Shown piece after piece: positions 35,592-44,530 of a stretch of DNA of 64,000 bases. The notes under the pieces are model-generated. The model worked only from the letters and a program-made list of their open reading frames with translations, ran no database searches and was not told where the DNA came from. The translations under genes and the position numbers were made by a program. Source of the stretch: Allobaileyella intestinalis (GTDB taxonomy: Bacteria; Bacillota; Clostridia; Peptostreptococcales; Anaerovoracaceae). Location: the NCBI RefSeq assembly GCF_009695865.1, contig NZ_VUNB01000006.1, positions 25,109-89,108 on the forward strand. Direction: 5' to 3'. Position 1 is the stretch's first letter; each line of letters begins with the position of its first letter.

Positions 35592-38500
35592 ATGGCGTTT
35601 ACACACCTTCACGTACATACTGAATACAGCCTGCTGGACGGCATGACCCGGATAAGTCAGGCTCCTGAATATGCCAAATCCATGGGCATGAATGCGCTGG
35701 CAATCACAGACCATGGAGTTATGTTTGGTGTGGTTGATTTTTACAAGGCGTGCAAGGCCGCTGGAATCAGGCCGGTAATAGGATGTGAGGTTTATACTGC
35801 CCCCCGGACCATGTATATGAAAGATCCGGAGAAGGACAGGCACAACGGACATCTGATTCTTCTGGCAGAGAACCAGAAGGGGTACAGCAATCTGGTGAAG
35901 ATTGACTCCGAAGCTTTTATGGACGGGTTTTATTTTAAGCCCCGGGTGGACAAGGAGCTTTTGCGGAAGTACAGCGAAGGCATAATCTGCCTTTCCGGTT
36001 GCCTGGCAGGAAATGTTCAGCACAGGCTTGTGATTGGAGATTACGACGGGGCCAAGAAGGAAGCCCTGGAGCTCAGGGAGATTTTCGGGGAAAATAATTT
36101 TTTCCTTGAAGTTCAGGATCACGGCCTGCGGGAAGACAAGGTGGTAATTCAGGGGCTGATGAAGCTGTCAGAGGAAACGGGAATTCCTCTTGTTGCCACT
36201 AACGATGCCCACTATATGAAGAAAGAAGATGCTAAGGCTCACGACGTGCTGCTGGCAATTCAGACTGCTACTACCCTGGATGACGAGAAACGGCTGCGCT
36301 TCGAAACCCCGGAATTCTATCTGAAGTCAGAAGAGGAAATGAGGGAACTTTTTTCATATATTCCTGAAGCTTGTGACAATACCCAGAAAATAGCCGATCG
36401 CTGCAATGTGGAATTTACCTTTGGCCAGTATCATCTGCCGGAATACCTTCCGCCGGAAGGGCTGACAACTACAGAATATCTGGATGAGCTGTGCCTTCAG
36501 GGTCTGGAAATGAGATACGGCAAGGAAGCCCTGGATCCGGAAAGCCGGTACAGGAAGAGGCTGGACAGGGAGCTGAACGTAATAAAATCCATGGGTTACG
36601 TAGAATACTTCCTTATAGTATGGGATTTTATTCACTACGCCAAGAGCCACGGCATTCCGGTGGGGCCGGGGAGAGGTTCGGCGGCAGGAAGTATAGTGGC
36701 CTATTCCCTGGACATTACGGAGATCGATCCTCTGAAATACAATCTGATTTTTGAGAGATTCCTGAATCCGGAGAGGGTGAGCATGCCTGATATCGACGTG
36801 GATTTCTGCATCGAGCGGAGGCAGGAGGTCATTGATTACGTTGTAAGAAAATACGGTAAAGACAAAGTTTCCCAGATAATAACCTTCGGAACACTGAAGG
36901 CCAAGGCCGTGGTCCGGGATGTGGCAAGAGCTTTGAACGCCACCTACGCTGAGGGAGATGCCATTGCCAAGGCCATTCCGGCTGATTTGAACATGACCAT
37001 AGCCAAGGCCCTGGACTTAAACCCGGAGCTTAAGGAGAAATACGAAAAGGACGACAGGGTCAGGGAGATCCTGGACATGTCAATGGCTCTGGAAGGCCTG
37101 CCAAGGCATGCTTCTACCCACGCTGCAGGTGTAGTAATATCCAAGCTCCCTCTGGACGAGTACGTTCCTATTTATGTATCTGACAAAGGACCGGCTACCC
37201 AGTTCAACATGACCACCATTGAGGAACTGGGGCTGCTTAAAATGGATTTTCTGGGGCTAAGGAACCTTACAGTTATCCGCAATGCTCTTGACATGATAGA
37301 AGCCGGCACTGGAGAGAAGATCGATTTTACAAAAATGGAGTACGATGATCCGGAGGTTTACGCCATGATAGCTGCTGGAAACACCCAGGGGGTTTTTCAG
37401 CTGGAAAGCGGGGGAATGACGGAGTTCATGAAAAATCTGAAACCATCCTGCTTCGAAGACATTGTGGCCGGCATCGCCCTCTACAGACCGGGCCCTATGG
37501 ATTCCATTCCGAGATACATAGACAACAAGAAGCACCCGGAGAAGATTTCTTATGTTGATCCTCATCTGGCCCACATTCTGGACGTTACTTACGGATGCAT
37601 AATATACCAGGAGCAGGTAATGCAGATCGTCCGGGATCTGGGAGGATATTCTTTTGGCAGATCAGACCTGGTGCGCCGGGCAATGTCAAAGAAAAAAATG
37701 AAGGTTATGCTGGAGGAGAAGGAATACTTCATCCACGGCAAGAAGGATGAGAATGGCAATGTGGAGATTGAAGGATGTATTGCCAGGGGAATTCCTGAAG
37801 AAGCTGCTGAAAAAATCTTCCAGGACATGATCAGCTTCGCTCAGTACGCTTTTAACAAATCCCACGCCGCAGCCTATGCGGTGGTCAGCTACGAAACGGC
37901 CTGGCTGAAATACCACTATCCTGTAGAGTTCATGGCAGCCCTTCTCAGCTCCATGATGGGGGATGTGAACCACACCCAGGCGTATATAAGAAACTGCGCC
38001 GAAATGAATATCAAGGTTCTTCCTCCTTCGGTAATGAGCAGTCAGGAAAAATTCAGCGTAGAGGATGGACAGATCCGGTTCGGCCTGAAAGGTGTGAAGC
38101 ACGTAGGAGTTGGAGTAGTAAATGCCATAATTGAAGGCAGGAAGAATTTCAACGATACTCCGGAGAACATCTACGAATTCCTGGAGGCTCTGGATGCTTC
38201 CCAGCTGAACAAGAAGGCTGTGGAGAATCTCATCAAGGCAGGAGCTTTTGACTGCATTGACACTAACAGGGCCATGCTCCTTACGGTTTGCGAGGACGCA
38301 GTGCAGACTGCCCAGCGAAGGTCAAAGGCGGCAGGAAGCAGCCAGCTGTCTTTCTTCCAGATGGACGAGACAGTAATGGAGCAGGTTAGAGTCCACAAAA
38401 ACATGCCGAAAATAGCACCTTTTTCCCTGAGACAGACTCTTTCCCTGGAAAAGGAGGTTCTGGGAGTTTATTTGTCCGGCCACCCTCTTGACGAGTACAG

Positions 38501-39158
38501 GGAGCTGATAAATAAGTACACCTCTGCCAATTCTCTTCAGGTTCTGGGCAGTGCTGATCCGGAGGACCCGGATAACAATCAGTTCAAAGATGGTGACAAT
38601 GTGATCATGGCAGGACAGATCACAAAAGTCAGAACCCTTTTTACAAAGAAGGCACAGGAAATGGCCCGGATCCAGTTTGAGGATTACTACGGGGTGATGG
38701 GAGCAGTGGTTTTCCCTTCAGCCTTTGAAAAATACAGATATCTCCTGATGGAAGATGCAATAGTTGCCATGTCCGGTCATCTGAGTTTCAGGGAGGATCA
38801 GGAACCGGAGCTGCTGATTAACCGGATTTCAGAAATCCAGAAGGTTATGTCATTGAACAATGAATCTGGAAACTACCGTGGCGGAAGGTATGACAGGTCT
38901 TATTCCCACAGGCCGGAAAAAGAAGAGCCGCCGGTTAAGATCAGGGTTACGAAAGAGGTGTCAGATGAACTGGGAGGCCAGGGAAATGCTCTGAACTGGA
39001 TTCTTGGATGTCTGGAAGGCCATGGAGGCAACCGGGAGGTTCTGGTGTATCTTCCTGATGGAAGAATGGTCAGGACGGACAGAAGGCACCGGGTGGAAAT
39101 GAGCCATGAGCTGAGAAATAAACTGGCGGCCAGGCTGGGAGAGATGAACATCAAATAG
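35592..39158 (+). CDS. dnaE: DNA polymerase III subunit alpha (DnaE)
   Basis: Replicative-type C-family polymerase, 1188 residues. PHP domain first (FTHLHVHTEYSLLDG, ITDHGVMFG), then palm with catalytic acids in MPDIDVDFCIERR at about residue 400 and a later aspartate in the family arrangement, thumb/fingers, an HhH region and an OB fold (about 1000-1080: GDNVIMAGQITKVRTLFTKK). No exonuclease insert, so it is DnaE rather than PolC. CAGGAG precedes the ATG. In Firmicutes DnaE extends primers while PolC does bulk synthesis. pfkA follows 79 bp later, a common dnaE-pfkA pairing. Confidence 0.97.
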   Translation: MAFTHLHVHTEYSLLDGMTRISQAPEYAKSMGMNALAITDHGVMFGVVDFYKACKAAGIRPVIGCEVYTAPRTMYMKDPEKDRHNGHLILLAENQKGYSNLVKIDSEAFMDGFYFKPRVDKELLRKYSEGIICLSGCLAGNVQHRLVIGDYDGAKKEALELREIFGENNFFLEVQDHGLREDKVVIQGLMKLSEETGIPLVATNDAHYMKKEDAKAHDVLLAIQTATTLDDEKRLRFETPEFYLKSEEEMRELFSYIPEACDNTQKIADRCNVEFTFGQYHLPEYLPPEGLTTTEYLDELCLQGLEMRYGKEALDPESRYRKRLDRELNVIKSMGYVEYFLIVWDFIHYAKSHGIPVGPGRGSAAGSIVAYSLDITEIDPLKYNLIFERFLNPERVSMPDIDVDFCIERRQEVIDYVVRKYGKDKVSQIITFGTLKAKAVVRDVARALNATYAEGDAIAKAIPADLNMTIAKALDLNPELKEKYEKDDRVREILDMSMALEGLPRHASTHAAGVVISKLPLDEYVPIYVSDKGPATQFNMTTIEELGLLKMDFLGLRNLTVIRNALDMIEAGTGEKIDFTKMEYDDPEVYAMIAAGNTQGVFQLESGGMTEFMKNLKPSCFEDIVAGIALYRPGPMDSIPRYIDNKKHPEKISYVDPHLAHILDVTYGCIIYQEQVMQIVRDLGGYSFGRSDLVRRAMSKKKMKVMLEEKEYFIHGKKDENGNVEIEGCIARGIPEEAAEKIFQDMISFAQYAFNKSHAAAYAVVSYETAWLKYHYPVEFMAALLSSMMGDVNHTQAYIRNCAEMNIKVLPPSVMSSQEKFSVEDGQIRFGLKGVKHVGVGVVNAIIEGRKNFNDTPENIYEFLEALDASQLNKKAVENLIKAGAFDCIDTNRAMLLTVCEDAVQTAQRRSKAAGSSQLSFFQMDETVMEQVRVHKNMPKIAPFSLRQTLSLEKEVLGVYLSGHPLDEYRELINKYTSANSLQVLGSADPEDPDNNQFKDGDNVIMAGQITKVRTLFTKKAQEMARIQFEDYYGVMGAVVFPSAFEKYRYLLMEDAIVAMSGHLSFREDQEPELLINRISEIQKVMSLNNESGNYRGGRYDRSYSHRPEKEEPPVKIRVTKEVSDELGGQGNALNWILGCLEGHGGNREVLVYLPDGRMVRTDRRHRVEMSHELRNKLAARLGEMNIK

Positions 39159-39237
39159 ATGAAGCTGTATCTTCCCCCGGAATCTTGGCGAAAGACAATG
39201 TTTTTTTCCAAATGATAATCACAGAGAGGTAAATAAA

Positions 39238-40200
39238 ATGGCAAGGATAGGAGTTCTTACAAGTGGAGGAGATTCTCCGGGAATGAACGCGGCAGTAAGG
39301 GCCATCGTTCGCTTTGGAATTGACAGAGGCATGGAGGTTTACGGAATATCCAGAGGATATGAGGGCCTTATTGACGGGGAGATTGAGAAAATGGAAAGAC
39401 GCTCTGTGGGAGATATTCTCCAGCGGGGCGGAACTATTTTGAAGACGGCAAGGAGCAAGCGGTTCATGACTGAAGAAGGTCAGGAGAGGGCCGTGAGAAA
39501 CCTGGAAACATTCAGGATAGATGCTCTGGTTGTAATCGGTGGAAACGGATCTTATGCAGGGGCCCTGGAGCTGAGCAAGAGAGGGGTGCCGGTGATCTGC
39601 CTGCCTGGAACTATTGATAACGACCTGGGTTACACAGATTATACAATCGGTTTTGACACGGCAGTAAACACTGTTCTTGATGCCATTACCAGAATAAGGG
39701 ACACCAGTTCTGCCCACGAAAGGACTACGGTAATTGAGGTAATGGGGCGCCACTGCGGTGACATCGCTATTTACTCAGGCCTGGCCGGCGGTGCGGAGTA
39801 CGTGCTTATACCTGAGGTGGAGCCGGATCTCAATGATATCAGCCTGAAGATTCTTGAAGGGGTAAACAAGGGAAGACTCCACAGCATCATAATCAACGCT
39901 GAGGGCAGCATGTACCCTTCGGATGTGCTGGTAGAGAACCTTTCGGAGAGAACAGGAAGGGAAGTGAAGCTGGTGGTTCTTTCTTATCTGCAGAGAGGGG
40001 GATCTCCTACGTTGCAGGACAGGCTTCTGGCTACGGAGTGTGGCGCAAAGGCCGTTGAGCTTATTGATAACGGAATATACAACAAGGCCATCGGAACGGT
40101 AGGAGGAGAGATTATGGGCTTCGACCTGGAAGAGGCTTTGAAGCAGGAAAACTGTTTTGACAGAAGGCTGTATGATGCCATCGGGGTGCTCAGCAAATAG
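39238..40200 (+). CDS. pfkA: 6-phosphofructokinase
   Basis: Phosphorylates fructose 6-phosphate, 320 residues, the usual bacterial length. LTSGGDSPGMNAAVRA (residues 8-23) binds ATP and allosteric ligand; PGTIDNDL contains the catalytic aspartate 127 equivalent; MGRHCGD and GGxP regions follow. Residues 104 and 124 are Gly, the ATP-dependent pattern, not pyrophosphate. Odd point: the MgATP loop normally GGDGS reads GGNGS, so the metal-binding Asp103 is Asn. GAGAGG precedes the ATG. Downstream flavodoxin gene is 11 bp away. Confidence 0.95.
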   Translation: MARIGVLTSGGDSPGMNAAVRAIVRFGIDRGMEVYGISRGYEGLIDGEIEKMERRSVGDILQRGGTILKTARSKRFMTEEGQERAVRNLETFRIDALVVIGGNGSYAGALELSKRGVPVICLPGTIDNDLGYTDYTIGFDTAVNTVLDAITRIRDTSSAHERTTVIEVMGRHCGDIAIYSGLAGGAEYVLIPEVEPDLNDISLKILEGVNKGRLHSIIINAEGSMYPSDVLVENLSERTGREVKLVVLSYLQRGGSPTLQDRLLATECGAKAVELIDNGIYNKAIGTVGGEIMGFDLEEALKQENCFDRRLYDAIGVLSK

Positions 40201-40211
40201 GGTTTGTCATT

Positions 40212-40904
40212 ATGAAAAGTATAGTTATTTATAATTCTAAAAGAGGCAGCACGGAGCAGTATGCCCGGTGGATTGCCGAGGATATAAAGGCGGAGCAGTG
40301 CATAGCTCTGGAACATGCGGATTTTCACGCCCTGGATCAATTTGACGTGGTGGTTTTCGGAGGCTGGATCAGGGGAAGCGGTATTGTGGGCCTGGATAAA
40401 CTGAAGAAATCTGTACCTGAAATTTTTTCGCGTTTGGTTATTTTTGGAGTGGGCATTTCCCGGCTTACTCCGGAGAACTACATGCAGATTGTGGATATAA
40501 ACCTCAATACTAAGGATGACAGATGGAATAACGTGCCTCTCCATGTTCTGCCTGGCAGATACGATCCATCCCAGGTTGCCGGACTGGATAAATTCCTCAT
40601 GGCTGTATCAAAGCGGGTTATGATTTCCGGCCGGGTCTCTGATAAAGACCAGGGGGCCATGGAAATGAAAGCCGCCATAGAGAAGGGCGTAGACCGCATG
40701 GACAGGAAGGCTGTAGAACCTGTGGTAAAATCTGTTTATAAGATCTGCGGAATGTCGCCTGTAACTGATGCTTCTGATGACAGTGATGTAGATGAAAAAG
40801 ATAGAAACTCCGGTGGAGAAGGGTCCGGCCAGGATGGTGGCGGAGATCCCGCTGATACAGATGCCATAATGAGGGAGATGCTCAGCAGACACGATCAGGA
40901 ATAG
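40212..40904 (+). CDS. Flavodoxin domain-containing protein, acidic tail
   Basis: 230-residue protein. IVIYNSKRGSTEQYARWIAEDI is the FMN phosphate loop and VVVFGGWIRGSGIVGLDKL is close to the protein at 33260, so the two are paralogues. After the flavodoxin-like domain (about 1-175) comes a Gly/Asp/Ser-rich acidic tail (about 185-222) of low complexity. It starts 11 bp after pfkA and is co-transcribed with it. Redox partner unknown. Confidence 0.82.
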   Translation: MKSIVIYNSKRGSTEQYARWIAEDIKAEQCIALEHADFHALDQFDVVVFGGWIRGSGIVGLDKLKKSVPEIFSRLVIFGVGISRLTPENYMQIVDINLNTKDDRWNNVPLHVLPGRYDPSQVAGLDKFLMAVSKRVMISGRVSDKDQGAMEMKAAIEKGVDRMDRKAVEPVVKSVYKICGMSPVTDASDDSDVDEKDRNSGGEGSGQDGGGDPADTDAIMREMLSRHDQE

Positions 40905-40913
40905 ATAGAAAAA

Positions 40914-40972
40914 ACACCCAGGGAGTGGCAAGTGGTACGCAGTGGTACCCGCCCATGACTCCCTGGGTGTTT
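40914..40972 (+). terminator. Terminator after pfkA-flavodoxin
   Basis: AACACCCAGGGAGT pairs with ACTCCCTGGGTGTT, a perfect 14-bp stem around an inner GGTAC-GCAGT-GGTACC pairing; the T-run is short (TTTACAT). Confidence 0.75.
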
Positions 40973-41016
40973 ACATATTTATATCTCGTGGGCCCGGTGA
41001 GGGCGCCTTGGAAATT

Positions 41017-41050
41017 CGCCTGCCTTGGACCAGGCGTTTATTTTTTTGAA
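41017..41050 (+). terminator. Second hairpin with T-tract
   Basis: CGCCTG-CCTTGGAC-CAGGCG followed by TTTATTTTTTT. Oriented for plus-strand transcripts; it lies just past the stop of the minus-strand radical SAM gene. Confidence 0.6.
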
Positions 41051-41058
41051 TAAACTGA

Positions 41059-42480
41059 CTACTCAGCTTCCTTGTCCAGGTATTCTACAGACTTGGTGTT
41101 GTGTCCAGACTCTTTCCAGAGCTTGTCTGCTACTGGCTTCCACTCCTTAGCATAGTCAACGCACTTGCCGCAAAGGTGTTCAGGAGACTCAGGAGAAATC
41201 ATATCTGTAGAATGAGCTCCAGATGAGTTTACCATCTGAGTGATTCTTCCAGGGTTCTCCAGCATTGGACATGGTCTCAGGTAGTTGTCGCTGAATGGCT
41301 GACCGTCGTGATAAGCCATGAACAGCGGGCTCTTCAGAGCCTCCAGCAGTGTTTTCTCCCTGATGTTTGAATCGGAGTAGTGGATGAATACACAAGGTTC
41401 ATAGTCACCGGCGGAGTTGATGTGCAGGTAGTTTCTTCCTCCTGCAATGCATCCGTGGATGTACTCACCGTCGTTCTGGAAGTCGATGGTGAAAATGTTC
41501 TTGTGATATCCGGAAGAACGGAGCTCTCTTACTCTGTGATACATGTAAGTTCTCTGCTCAGGGTTCAGGAGCAGACTTGTATCTGCGTCGTTTCCAACTG
41601 GCATGTAGTGGAAGTACCAGGCCAGCTTGCATCCGTGGTCTACCAGCATCTGGATGAAGTCATCTGCAGTAACGTACTTGTAGTTTGCGCTGGTGTAGCA
41701 AATGGACACACCGTACAGAAGCTTGTATCTGTACATGAGATCCATGGCGTCGATTACCTTCTGGTATACGCCGTTTCCACGTCTTGCATCGGTGGAAGCC
41801 TCTGTTCCCTCAATGGACATAGCGAAGGAAATGTTTCCGCACTTCTTTACCTGCTCGCAGAATGCCTCATCAATCAGAGTTCCGTTTGTGAAGATGTGGA
41901 ACTCGCAGTCGTTGAACTCTGTAGCAAGTTTGATGATGTCGTCCTTGCGAACCAGTGGCTCACCGCCTGTCATGATGTAGAAATAGGTTCCCAGCTCTCT
42001 GCCCTGGCTTACGATGTTTCTCATTTCCTCATAAGACAGGTTGTTCTTGTATCCGTACTCAGCAGCCCAGCAGCCGATACACTTAAGGTTGCATGCTGAA
42101 GTAGGGTCGAAGAGGATTGCCCACGGAATGTTGCATCCCTCTGATCTCATAAGCTCGTTTCTTCTTCTGTTGCCCAGATATGCAGCGTTGTATCCGAAAT
42201 TCTTGATGAAACCCTTAACCAGGTTTTCGTCAACGTTGTTAACCATGTCTACAGAATACTCAATCCACTTGGAATCTCCGGATTCGAATTCCTTTCTGAT
42301 TCTGTCGAAAGCAGCCTTTCCACTGTTCTCTTCAGAATCCTTAGGATTCATGTATTCATCCATGATATTTACAACATCAAGAACGCCCTTCTGGGGATCT
42401 TTCTTTACGTGGGCATATGCAAGATCAACTGCCTTGTTGAAAGCAGCTCTCTTGGCTTTTTCCTTTAATGATAATTCCAT
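41059..42480 (-). CDS. Radical SAM protein with C-terminal Cys-rich (SPASM-like) domain
   Basis: 473 residues from ATG 42480 (GGAGGT upstream). An N-terminal helical extension of about 120 residues precedes the radical SAM core, whose cluster motif is CNLKCIGC (CxxxCxxC); GGEPLVRKDDI is the SAM-contact motif. C-terminal cysteines in HGCIAGG, EPCVFIH, RPCPML and HLCGKCVDYAKEW could bind auxiliary iron-sulfur clusters, as in SPASM proteins that modify peptides or enzymes. No small precursor peptide or partner is seen nearby, so the substrate is unknown. Codon bias is strong, suggesting high expression. Confidence 0.87.
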   Translation of the reverse strand: MELSLKEKAKRAAFNKAVDLAYAHVKKDPQKGVLDVVNIMDEYMNPKDSEENSGKAAFDRIRKEFESGDSKWIEYSVDMVNNVDENLVKGFIKNFGYNAAYLGNRRRNELMRSEGCNIPWAILFDPTSACNLKCIGCWAAEYGYKNNLSYEEMRNIVSQGRELGTYFYIMTGGEPLVRKDDIIKLATEFNDCEFHIFTNGTLIDEAFCEQVKKCGNISFAMSIEGTEASTDARRGNGVYQKVIDAMDLMYRYKLLYGVSICYTSANYKYVTADDFIQMLVDHGCKLAWYFHYMPVGNDADTSLLLNPEQRTYMYHRVRELRSSGYHKNIFTIDFQNDGEYIHGCIAGGRNYLHINSAGDYEPCVFIHYSDSNIREKTLLEALKSPLFMAYHDGQPFSDNYLRPCPMLENPGRITQMVNSSGAHSTDMISPESPEHLCGKCVDYAKEWKPVADKLWKESGHNTKSVEYLDKEAE

Positions 42481-42565
42481 AATAAATACCTCCACCATGA
42501 AGCCTGACCTCAGACTTCAGATTGCTTTACTCTGCCGTTTCAGAAATTCATGATAAGCGGCAATT

Positions 42566-42582
42566 ACTGACTAACTGTCAGT
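42566..42582. promoter_or_regulatory. Palindromic operator candidate for the radical SAM gene
   Basis: ACTGAC-TAACT-GTCAGT, a perfect 6-bp inverted repeat directly downstream of the minus-strand -10 box, so it would overlap the transcription start. Confidence 0.5.
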
Positions 42583-42611
42583 ATTAAAACACCATGGTAA
42601 CGAAAAATCAA
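42583..42611 (-). promoter_or_regulatory. Probable promoter of the radical SAM gene
   Basis: Minus strand TTGATT (42606-42611), 17-bp spacer, TTTAAT (42583-42588). The rest of the gap to 42803 holds no gene; near 42771-42800 a 10-bp motif ATTAATCGTA is tandemly repeated. Confidence 0.5.
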
Positions 42612-42803
42612 GTAAAAAGATGGGAAACAGCCGATTGTTTTGTATTTATCACTGTAAACAGGGGCCATGGCGCCGTACAGGAGGGGTTATGAGCTGTTTC
42701 TGACCGGATTCTTAGGAAAAAAGAGAGGTGTCAGATCAGCCGTGCCCTTTCCAGATTGTTTAAGATAGATATTAATCGTAATTAATCGTAATTGATCGAT
42801 ATA

Positions 42804-42831
42804 GAAAAAAACGGGCAGTTTTGCTGCCCGT
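42804..42831 (-). terminator. Terminator after the purine permease
   Basis: ACGGGCAG-TTTTG-CTGCCCGT hairpin; the plus-strand A-run before it is a T-run on the minus strand. Confidence 0.87.
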
Positions 42832-42872
42832 AGTGATTCTTTTCTGTCAGTTGGCGAATACCGGAAGATGTT

Positions 42873-44246
42873 TTATCTGTAGCCGATACCGTAGATAAGT
42901 GTGATGAATCTTACAGCGAAAAGTGCTGCGGAAATCCACATTACAGGCGGAACCTGTTTTGCTTTTCCAGTAACCACCTTCAGGATAACCCATGAAAGCA
43001 TTCCGTACATGATACCGTTTGCAATGGAATAAGTGAATGGCATCATAATGATTGCCAGGAATCCTGCAACTGTGTCGGCAATGTCCTTGTCGAACTCCAT
43101 GTTCTTGATGGAGGAAATCATCAGAAGTCCTACATATATAAGAGCAGGGGAAGTTGCAAATCCAGGAATAGCCAGGAAAATCGGCGAGAAGAAAATTGCA
43201 ACCAGGAACAGGATGGCTGTTGTAAGGGAAGTCATACCTGTACGTCCGCCGCTGGCAACTCCTGCTGTGGACTCAACGAAAGATGTTACTGTGGAAGTAC
43301 CCAGGCATGCACCGGCAATTGTACCGATGGCATCGGACATGAGAGCCTGCTTTGCTCTTGGAAGCTTTCCATCTTCATCCAGCAGGTTGCCCTTTGATGC
43401 AACACCGATAAGTGTTCCTACAGTATCGAAGAGGTCAACAAACAGGAAGGAGAATGTGATAACCAGGAATTCAACCAGGTTCTTTCCTACCCACTTGAAG
43501 TTAAATGCCATGAATGAAGGAGCCTTCGGGATGAAAGAGGCTGCTGTGAAAGTAGGGAACAGGGAGTATGCGCCAGCCTTAGGGTCTACCTGATACCAGC
43601 CGATAGCCTGTGCAACCATTCCCAGGCACCATGTAATAAGAATGCCCCACAGAATGTGGCCCTTGACATTATAGTGGTCAAGAATTGCGATGATAAGGAA
43701 GCCTACAATTGCCAGAACGAACTCAGGCTTTGCAACATCTCCCATTGCAACTACTGTAGAAGGATCGGAAACAACGATTCCTGCACCTTTAAGAGCAACA
43801 ATGACGATGAAGAAACCAATTCCTGCTGTAATTCCGTACTTAAGGTTGGCAGGAACGTCGTTAACCAGCTTCTCTCTGAAGTTTGTGAGAGAAAGAAGAA
43901 CGAAGACAATACCTTCTACCAGGACGGCTGTCAGAGCAATCTGATAAGGATCCTTTATTCCGGCCTGTGCCATAGGCACGCAGACAGAATAAGCAAAGTA
44001 TGCGTTCAGACCCATGCCTGAAGCCAGGGCTACAGGGTAGTTGGCGTAAAATGCCATAATCAGTGTGGCAAATGCAGCAGATACTGCTGTGGCAGTGAAT
44101 ACTGCAGCTGAGTCCAGCCCGGAAGCGGACAGAATGTTAGGGTTTACAGCCAGGATGTATACCATTGAAAGGAAGGTGGTAATACCGGCAGTAATCTCAG
44201 TCCGCTTGTCAGTCTGGTGTTCCTTCAATTTGAAGAATTTTTCCAT
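42873..44246 (-). CDS. NCS2 (AzgA-type) nucleobase permease
   Basis: 457-residue membrane protein of the adenine/guanine/hypoxanthine permease group. It starts MEKFFKLKEHQTDKRTEITAGITTFLSMVYI, the usual opening; ASGMGLNAYFAYSV, TFSFLFVDLFDTVGTLIGVA and GTSTVTSFVESTAGVASGGRTG are family signatures. About 12-14 membrane segments. AAAGGAG precedes the ATG. Likely imports hypoxanthine, guanine or adenine by proton symport. No purine riboswitch is visible upstream. Single-gene unit with terminator. Confidence 0.92.
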   Translation of the reverse strand: MEKFFKLKEHQTDKRTEITAGITTFLSMVYILAVNPNILSASGLDSAAVFTATAVSAAFATLIMAFYANYPVALASGMGLNAYFAYSVCVPMAQAGIKDPYQIALTAVLVEGIVFVLLSLTNFREKLVNDVPANLKYGITAGIGFFIVIVALKGAGIVVSDPSTVVAMGDVAKPEFVLAIVGFLIIAILDHYNVKGHILWGILITWCLGMVAQAIGWYQVDPKAGAYSLFPTFTAASFIPKAPSFMAFNFKWVGKNLVEFLVITFSFLFVDLFDTVGTLIGVASKGNLLDEDGKLPRAKQALMSDAIGTIAGACLGTSTVTSFVESTAGVASGGRTGMTSLTTAILFLVAIFFSPIFLAIPGFATSPALIYVGLLMISSIKNMEFDKDIADTVAGFLAIIMMPFTYSIANGIMYGMLSWVILKVVTGKAKQVPPVMWISAALFAVRFITLIYGIGYR

Positions 44247-44328
44247 AAAGACTCCTTTGTGTTCAAAAGTTCCATAAACTAATACAAGTAAATGTTATAA
44301 TGATGCGAATAAAAAACTACATCCATGG

Positions 44329-44402
44329 TTCCGGAATCAAAAAATAAAAAAACGACTTCCGGAAGCCATATAATTATAGTAACAATTTGTGGGAAACCGC
44401 AA
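44329..44402 (-). promoter_or_regulatory. Promoter and paired TTCCGGAA palindromes upstream of the permease
   Basis: Minus strand TTGCGG (44397-44402), 18-bp spacer, TATAAT (44373-44378). Downstream in the leader are two 8-bp palindromes TTCCGGAA at 44329-44336 and 44357-44364, 28 bp apart, with T-rich runs. They could be operators or pair with each other. Confidence 0.4.
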
Positions 44403-44530
44403 CTGACCAGTGGCAGATGGGCTGGCAAAAGAGCGGGTATACAGAATTTTTTTCGTGATTTTCAAAAAAAGCCGAACTATTTCTCGAAGGTCTCGGCAAA
44501 AAGTTCAGCTAACGTGGGGAGGAAGTCCGG

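Noticed and set aside
41380..42099. Plus-strand open frame opposite the radical SAM gene
   Set aside because: Antisense shadow of a strongly codon-biased gene, no start signals or family resemblance.
42771..42800. Tandem 10-bp ATTAATCGTA repeat as a regulatory array
   Set aside because: Only two and a half copies in AT-rich sequence beyond the permease terminator; no support for function.
44247..44420. Purine riboswitch before the NCS2 permease
   Set aside because: The conserved three-way junction core of purine riboswitches is not present on the minus strand.
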